The notes under the pieces were generated by a model. That model searched no databases. It saw only the letters and a program-made list of their open reading frames with translations, and was not told the origin of the DNA. A stretch of DNA of 43,607 bases from Gammaproteobacteria bacterium (GTDB lineage Bacteria; Pseudomonadota; Gammaproteobacteria; Steroidobacterales; Woeseiaceae), in the NCBI GenBank assembly GCA_029863705.1, contig JAOTUU010000007.1, forward strand, positions 1 through 43,607, written 5' to 3'. Positions within the stretch are counted from its first letter, which is position 1. Every line of letters begins with the position of its first letter. Positions 41,684 to 43,607 of this stretch are shown piece after piece. The position numbers and the translations under genes were made by a program.

Positions 41684-42351
41684 GTCTCGAGCGTTGCCCC
41701 TGCAGAGGCTATGAGGTTTACGCCCTCGTTACGCGGATTATTGACCTCTCGACCGACAGGCCAGGCTTTGAGACTGAGCGTCTCTTGCGTCGCATTCTGA
41801 ATAGTGTCGTCGCCCCCGGCTAGCCATGCATCGGCCCGAGCGGGATCAAGAACGATCGGCATCCTGTGGTGCAATGCTGACATAAACTCATTTGCGGCTA
41901 CCGTAATGAGCGTTGCGCTATACAGAGTTTCATCGCTGTCTTTGTATTGCCAGTGTTCCCATAGCCCAGCGAAAGCGAACGGAGATCCATCGACCAGCGA
42001 AATGAAGTACGGTGTTTTACCTGTGCTTTCTGTGTGCCATTCGTAGAAACCGTCGGCAAGCACCAAACAACGGCGTTTTCGATACGCCGCCCTGAATGAC
42101 GGCTTCTCCGCAACAGTTTCGGCACGTGCATTTATCATGCGATTGCCGATCGACGGATCTTTCGCCCAGGACGGCACGAGTCCCCAGTGTAATGATTTTA
42201 GTTTCCGACCGCCGTCCTGATCGAGGCATATCGCGGCAATGTCTTGTGTAGGCGCAATATTGTAGCGGGGCTTGATGTCCAGCGAGCCGCTCGCCCCGAA
42301 CAAGGCTGCCGTTGCTTCACTGGGAGAATAGAAAGCAAAGCGACCGCACAT
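41680..42351 (-). CDS. SRAP-domain protein (HMCES/YedK family)
   Basis: A 223-aa protein that shields abasic sites in single-stranded DNA by forming a thiazolidine cross-link through its N-terminal cysteine. The start MCGRFAFYS puts Cys at position 2, the required catalytic position after Met removal; so ATG 42351 is the real start, not the track's 42396. MINARAETVAEKPSFR, CLVLADGFYEWH (active-site Glu) and ALHHRMPIVL (His) are the other family residues. Its TAG overlaps the convergent FakAB-like stop (CTAG). It starts right after the ABC permease gene, on the same strand, so they may be co-transcribed. Confidence 0.94.
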   Translation of the reverse strand: MCGRFAFYSPSEATAALFGASGSLDIKPRYNIAPTQDIAAICLDQDGGRKLKSLHWGLVPSWAKDPSIGNRMINARAETVAEKPSFRAAYRKRRCLVLADGFYEWHTESTGKTPYFISLVDGSPFAFAGLWEHWQYKDSDETLYSATLITVAANEFMSALHHRMPIVLDPARADAWLAGGDDTIQNATQETLSLKAWPVGREVNNPRNEGVNLIASAGATLET

Positions 42352-42353
42352 GG

Positions 42354-43127
42354 TTACTCCCGAATTCCGATACCGTGCCGCATCAGGTACAAACACCCTG
42401 AAAACAGCAGCGTGACAAAGACCAACAAAATAACGTAGGCCGATCCGATGCCAATATCCGACGTGCCCAGAATGCTATAGCGAAATGCATTGACCATGTA
42501 GAGAATGGGATTCGCGCGAGATACGTTTTGCCAAAACTCCGGCAGCATCGAAATTGAATAGAAGACTCCCCCCAGATAGGTCAACGGTGTCAGTACGAAG
42601 GTTGGCACGATAGCGATGTCATCGAACTTCTTGGCAAACACAGCGTTAATAAAACCGGCGAGCGCAAACACTGTAGATGACAGCAGTACGACGGAAACCA
42701 TGATGAACGGATGTCGTACTTCAAGTTTGGTAAAGAATAGAGCGATAATGGTTACTAACATTCCAACCAGCACACCGCGAAGCACGCCGCCAGCGACATG
42801 CCCAATTACAATTGCCGCATTGGACATCGGCGACACCAGCATTTCCTCTACATGGCCGCCAAATTTAGCGCCGAAGAATGACGACACGACGTTGCCATAA
42901 GAGTTAGTAATAACGGACATCATGATCAGGCCCGGTGCGATGTACTGCATGTAGTCGAAGCCGTCCATGACGCCGATACGTCGGCCGATCAGGTTGCCAA
43001 ATATGATGAAATACAGGGTCATCGTAATAGCGGGCGGCACAATGGTCTGTATCCATATACGAACGACGCGCGTGAACTCCTTGCGAATGATCGTCATCGT
43101 CGCGACCGCATTCAATGAAATGTTCAC
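42354..43127 (-). CDS. ABC-2 type transporter permease (YadH-like)
   Basis: A 257-aa inner-membrane protein with about six hydrophobic helices. TIIRKEFTRVVRIWIQTIVPPAITMTLYFIIFGNLIG at the N-terminus, the ABC-2 signature region FFGAKFGGHVEEMLVSPMSNAAIVIGHV and TYLGGVFYSISMLPEFWQNVSRANPILYMVNAFRY match the YadH/NodJ-type export permeases. It overlaps the ATPase gene by 4 nt. The C-terminus ends 2 nt from the SRAP gene start. The substrate is unknown. Confidence 0.92.
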   Translation of the reverse strand: MNISLNAVATMTIIRKEFTRVVRIWIQTIVPPAITMTLYFIIFGNLIGRRIGVMDGFDYMQYIAPGLIMMSVITNSYGNVVSSFFGAKFGGHVEEMLVSPMSNAAIVIGHVAGGVLRGVLVGMLVTIIALFFTKLEVRHPFIMVSVVLLSSTVFALAGFINAVFAKKFDDIAIVPTFVLTPLTYLGGVFYSISMLPEFWQNVSRANPILYMVNAFRYSILGTSDIGIGSAYVILLVFVTLLFSGCLYLMRHGIGIRE

Positions 43128-43607
43128 TGCTCAGCCATCTCTTCGAAGTCATCATGCTTGTTTTCGATGAGCCGCATGAACAGTTCTTCGAGCCTGTTCG
43201 CCTTGTTACGCAGACTCAAAACCTTTATCTCCTGGGCGTTAAGCTGCCTGAACAAATCGTTTAGAGAATTTGCCGACCCCTTACCCACCTCAAGTTCGGT
43301 GTCATCTCGAAGTACCGTGTCGAAGCCCTCCAGCGTCGGCGCCACGCTGATTGGTTTAGCAAGGCTAAGCACAAACACTTCACGTTGTAACTTTCTAAGC
43401 ACGACGGTCATTTTTGCATCTTCGATGATGTCACCCTCGTCGATAATGGCTACGTGCCGGCAAAGTGATTCTGCCTCCTCAAGGTAATGTGTTGTCAGGA
43501 TTATCGTCGTGCCAGCATCATTTATGGCCCGCAAAAAATCCCACATTGAGCGGCGAATCTCGATATCGACGCCGGCCGTAGGTTCATCGAGGATCAGCAA
43601 CTTCGGC
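43124..43607 (-). CDS. ABC transporter ATP-binding protein, C-terminal part (YadG-like, runs off window)
   Basis: The N-terminal half with Walker A lies beyond the window. Visible are Walker B PKLLILDEPTAGVDIEIRR, the H-loop TIILTTHYLEEAESL, and a roughly 90-residue C-terminal extension that ends in NKHDDFEEMAEQ. The coding frame is open to the last base, so the gene is partial here and the track's apparent TTG start (43600) is only an internal leucine. It pairs with the YadH-like permease, which it overlaps by 4 nt. Confidence 0.93.
   Translation of the reverse strand, partial: PKLLILDEPTAGVDIEIRRSMWDFLRAINDAGTTIILTTHYLEEAESLCRHVAIIDEGDIIEDAKMTVVLRKLQREVFVLSLAKPISVAPTLEGFDTVLRDDTELEVGKGSANSLNDLFRQLNAQEIKVLSLRNKANRLEELFMRLIENKHDDFEEMAEQ

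Noticed and set aside
1-43607. CRISPR arrays, tRNA or rRNA genes, insertion sequences, prophage or integrase genes
   Set aside because: No regularly spaced repeats, tRNA-like cloverleaf, rRNA-like stretches, transposase motifs or att-like direct repeats were recognised by reading.

Overview
The window looks like a chromosomal segment of a gammaproteobacterium. The evidence is an E. coli-type gamma-glutamylcysteine ligase, a PspF/PspA phage-shock locus with a sigma-54 promoter, a large FadE-type acyl-CoA dehydrogenase, GspA/GspB secretion accessory genes, a GGDEF-EAL protein and LexA-like operator sequences. Coding density is high, with many 4-nt overlaps. I see no insertion sequence, phage gene, CRISPR array, tRNA or rRNA. 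A marine or sediment lineage such as Woeseiaceae is only a guess; the sequence alone does not settle it.

Layout. Positions 1-309 hold the start of a dihydroorotase-like amidohydrolase (minus), divergent from threonine ammonia-lyase (472-1989), which is followed by a good intrinsic terminator. A UvrD-like helicase (minus) has two overlapping LexA-like boxes beside its start. Positions 4.6-8.2 kb carry an SLC13 permease with four cytoplasmic RCK_C-like repeats and a ferredoxin-reductase-like flavoprotein. Two tandem, apparently paralogous membrane-anchored proteins of unknown function follow (minus). Next come a sulfotransferase-like/class IV aminotransferase pair, gshA (minus), a bactofilin and a GGDEF-EAL protein. 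Positions 16.5-19.4 kb are the psp locus: pspA-pspC-pspC-pspB-like (minus), divergent from pspF. Positions 19.4-21.9 kb are a YtrA-type GntR/ABC-2 transporter operon, headed by a 54-aa exported peptide gene that the ORF track misses, with a palindromic operator and an internal terminator. Then follow an ECF sigma/putative anti-sigma pair, malate dehydrogenase, FadE, a DUF4286-DUF3667 fusion and a DUF4399 lipoprotein.

The most striking part is 29.1-36.4 kb. It encodes a mevalonate route from acetoacetyl-CoA/acetyl-CoA to farnesyl diphosphate: HMG-CoA synthase (plus); a minus-strand operon of diphosphomevalonate decarboxylase, phosphomevalonate kinase, a single-chain HMG-CoA reductase-mevalonate kinase fusion and type I IPP isomerase; and a divergent farnesyl diphosphate synthase. 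Only acetoacetyl-CoA thiolase is missing. Most proteobacteria use the MEP route and keep ispA next to dxs, so this cluster, and above all the reductase-kinase fusion, deserves attention.

The right end has dinB (overlapping ispA), gspA and gspB, a fused FakA-FakB-like protein, an SRAP (HMCES/YedK) protein (minus) and an ABC-2 export pair (minus) whose ATPase gene runs off the window. Three genes tied to DNA damage (UvrD-like helicase, DinB, SRAP) occur in the window, but only the helicase shows LexA-like boxes.
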